7,059 nucleotides of DNA from Bacteroidetes bacterium GWA2_30_7 (lineage in GTDB: Bacteria; Bacteroidota; Bacteroidia; Bacteroidales; GWF2-33-38), in NCBI GenBank assembly GCA_001768155.1, contig MENC01000090.1, positions 2,507-9,565 of the forward strand. The letters run 5' to 3'. The notes below the pieces were generated by a model. That model made no database searches, had not been told where the DNA came from, and was given only the letters and a program-made list of their open reading frames with translations. A program made the translations under genes and the position numbers. Positions 6,457 to 7,059 of this stretch are shown piece by piece (the first letter of the stretch is position 1; the number at the start of each line of letters is the position of its first letter).

Positions 6457-6487
6457 TTTGCTCATATTTTAAAATTTAATAACTTCA
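6457..6487 (+). promoter_or_regulatory. Possible promoter of the response regulator
   Basis: TTTG at 6457-6460 and TAACTTCA at 6480-6487 are separated by 19 nt, the expected spacing for the Bacteroidota housekeeping promoter (-33 TTTG, -7 TAnnTTTG). The -7 box deviates at its last two bases. The ATG at 6511 begins 23 nt after the box. This is the best-spaced candidate in the window and suggests the regulator has its own promoter rather than reading from the membrane protein gene. Confidence 0.4.
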
Positions 6488-6510
6488 ACACTTCGAAATT
6501 GCAGTAAATA

Positions 6511-7059
6511 ATGGCAGCAAAAAAAATACTAATAGTAGAAGATGACAAAATGCTCTCTACTGTTTATAGAATGTTTATCAAGGACTTAGGTCATGAGCTT
6601 ATTGGAATTTTTCCCGATGGTAATAGTGCAATAGAAAAATGTAAAGAAGTAATTCCTGATGTTGTTATGATGGATATTTTTTTACAAGGAGATATTGATG
6701 GGATTAATACTACCAAAATCCTTCAGGAAAAGTATGATTTACCGGTAATTTATGTTTCAGGAATAACCGACGAAGAAACTATTCAACGTGCAATTGGAAC
6801 AAAATCGTATGGATTTTTAGTAAAACCGGTTGACAAAACTGAATTAGGTATAGCTATTGAATTGGCTTATGTTAAACATAAATATGATAACGAATTAAGA
6901 ATCAGAGAATATAGATACAGAAAATTGGTTCAGGATTTACCGGATGCTTTAATTTTGTTAACTGATGGCAAAATAGAATATATAAACTATTCGGGTCTAA
7001 AGCTTTTTGGGACAATTCATATCGAAAATATGTTATGTCTTGATTTTATTGATTTTGTA
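6511..7059 (+). CDS. Response-regulator receiver plus PAS-like domain, C-terminus beyond window
   Basis: There are 183 codons from the ATG at 6511 to the right edge without a stop. Residues 1-122 are a CheY-like receiver: strand KILIVEDD with acidic D11 and D12, the phosphoacceptor D55 in VVMMDIFL, the switch Ser at S83 in IYVSG, and the invariant lysine K105 in FLVKPVD. All catalytic positions are present, so it should accept phosphate from a histidine kinase. A basic helical linker (123-138, YKRE-rich) leads to 'KLVQDLPDALILLTDGKIEY' and onward (138-183), the opening of a PAS-type sensor domain. Receiver-PAS proteins often continue into more PAS domains, a histidine kinase or a GGDEF output, and which one applies here cannot be seen. 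The start is chosen because the first beta-strand of the receiver begins four residues in. There is no Shine-Dalgarno sequence. Confidence 0.9.
   Translation, partial: MAAKKILIVEDDKMLSTVYRMFIKDLGHELIGIFPDGNSAIEKCKEVIPDVVMMDIFLQGDIDGINTTKILQEKYDLPVIYVSGITDEETIQRAIGTKSYGFLVKPVDKTELGIAIELAYVKHKYDNELRIREYRYRKLVQDLPDALILLTDGKIEYINYSGLKLFGTIHIENMLCLDFIDFV

Overview
The window is AT-rich DNA that looks like a member of the Bacteroidota. Three things point there. The two large secreted proteins begin with a presequence plus 'SAMLDVKS..KG' module that I know from Bacteroidota surface proteins. The start codons lack purine-rich Shine-Dalgarno sequences and sit in A/T-rich leaders. Several upstream regions hold plausible TTTG / TAnnTTTG-type promoter boxes. 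I cannot name the species.

Layout. Positions 1-1947 (minus strand) hold the first 649 codons of a secreted repeat protein (called A here), which runs off the left edge. Positions 1948-2334 are a 387-bp intergenic stretch. It contains the leader of A and two adjoining inverted-repeat structures, a small hairpin at 2114-2162 and a 165-bp nested inverted repeat at 2163-2327. Positions 2335-5391 (minus strand) hold a complete 1018-residue secreted protein (B), a paralogue of A. Positions 5392-5573 are a divergent promoter region. Positions 5574-6383 (plus strand) encode a nine-segment membrane protein with an internal duplication, distantly like the GlpM type. From 6511 to the right edge (plus strand) is the start of a response-regulator receiver joined to a PAS-like domain.

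The most interesting part is the A/B pair. Both have a signal peptide, the same N-terminal module and a GGFAVGGFSP repeat module. They then diverge into different solenoids: A has YadA-head-like repeats of about 14 residues, and B has 24 full 17-residue repeats plus a degenerate 25th, with near-invariant Asn, Phe and Gly positions. The simplest reading is a pair of fibre-like exported proteins built on a shared base with exchangeable beta-solenoid shafts. That reading is inference. Neither visible sequence shows a lipobox, a beta-barrel anchor or a recognisable type IX secretion tail, so how they are held at the cell surface is open. Proteins C and D have no evident functional link to the pair.
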